Assembly: GCA_015228895.1 (NCBI GenBank)
Contig: JADGCR010000037.1
Location: forward strand, 1-14,480
Origin: Magnetococcales bacterium
Lineage (GTDB): Bacteria; Pseudomonadota; Magnetococcia; Magnetococcales; Magnetaquicoccaceae
DNA: 14,480 bases
Direction of reading: 5' to 3'
Part shown: positions 14,284 through 14,480 of the stretch, piece after piece
How the letters are laid out: each line of letters begins with the position of its first letter
Position numbering within the stretch: the stretch's first letter is position 1
Translations under genes and position numbers: made by a program
Notes under the pieces: generated by a model
The model's input: the letters and a program-made list of their open reading frames with translations, nothing else
Told to the model about the DNA's origin: nothing
The model's database searches: none

Positions 14284-14480
14284 ATGACTGACCAGATCCG
14301 TGTCATGGTCGTGGATGACGAACCCGAAATCCGCAGCGCCATTGACCGTTATCTCTCCTTCCAGACCGAACTCCAGGATCTTCTCATCATCCAGGCCGGC
14401 ACCTTCAACGAGGCGTTGAACCTGCTGGAAGAGCAAAGCCCCCTGATCGTCCTGCAAGACATCAACCTCCCGGACGGAAA
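14284..14480 (+). CDS. Response regulator, receiver domain (partial, runs off right edge)
   Basis: The first 65 codons encode the start of a CheY-like receiver domain: IRVMVVDDEPEIR with the acidic pair D11-D12, an alpha-1 helix, a beta-2/alpha-2 segment with AGTFNEAL, and IVLQDINLPDG, where D59 is the expected phosphoacceptor. AGGAG at 14270-14274 precedes the ATG. The output domain lies beyond the window. No nearer response regulator accompanies the histidine kinase at 10761-13244, so it is a candidate partner, though the PilZ gene intervenes on the other strand and this is inference only. Confidence 0.9.
   Translation, partial: MTDQIRVMVVDDEPEIRSAIDRYLSFQTELQDLLIIQAGTFNEALNLLEEQSPLIVLQDINLPDG

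Overview
The window is a GC-rich bacterial chromosomal segment in which almost every complete gene belongs to envelope redox chemistry or to signalling: c-type cytochromes, beta-propeller proteins, a histidine kinase, a GGDEF protein, PilZ proteins and a response regulator. A Gram-negative, probably proteobacterial host is indicated by the lipobox lipoprotein, the periplasmic c-type cytochromes, a sigma-54-activator-type HTH and the density of c-di-GMP proteins. A magnetotactic or other environmental proteobacterium rich in such systems is a guess from general feel only. No rRNA, tRNA, IS element or CRISPR array was seen.

Region 1 (1-398) looks like a rearrangement scar. A ChbG/YdjC-type deacetylase lacking its N-terminus runs left off the window, head to head with the C-terminal Fis-type HTH of an NtrC-family activator running right.

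Region 2 (439-4072, + strand) is a tightly packed operon with gaps of 1 nt or overlaps: a secreted Sel1-repeat protein, a monoheme cytochrome c with an apparent Met-to-Cys change at the predicted axial-ligand position, and two paralogous seven-repeat 'two-component regulator propeller' proteins (one lipoprotein, one membrane-anchored) that carry no kinase. A perfect 12-bp GC hairpin follows.

Region 3 (4160-6430, - strand) is a second operon: a HAMP-like two-TM protein, a seven-heme membrane-anchored cytochrome c, another two-TM HAMP-like protein with a TTG start, and a small two-TM protein. Divergent from it, across a shared 250-bp region with a good sigma-70 promoter, is a diguanylate cyclase whose periplasmic sensor carries a CXXCH heme site, followed by HAMP, PAS and an intact GGEEF domain with an I-site. 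A convergent single-domain PilZ protein ends 12 nt away.

Region 4 (8739-14480) starts with a 459-bp non-coding region holding three degenerate repeats at exact 30-bp spacing just upstream of a sigma-70-like promoter. Then come a secreted EB_dh-domain/cytochrome c fusion, a large PAS-PAS histidine kinase with a canonical EF-hand loop in its periplasmic part, a convergent and 3'-overlapping PilZ protein, and the first 65 codons of a response regulator.

Taken together, the layout suggests an accessory locus where periplasmic electron carriers, heme or calcium sensing and cytoplasmic c-di-GMP/phosphorelay outputs are linked. The functional linkage is inference from gene content and spacing.
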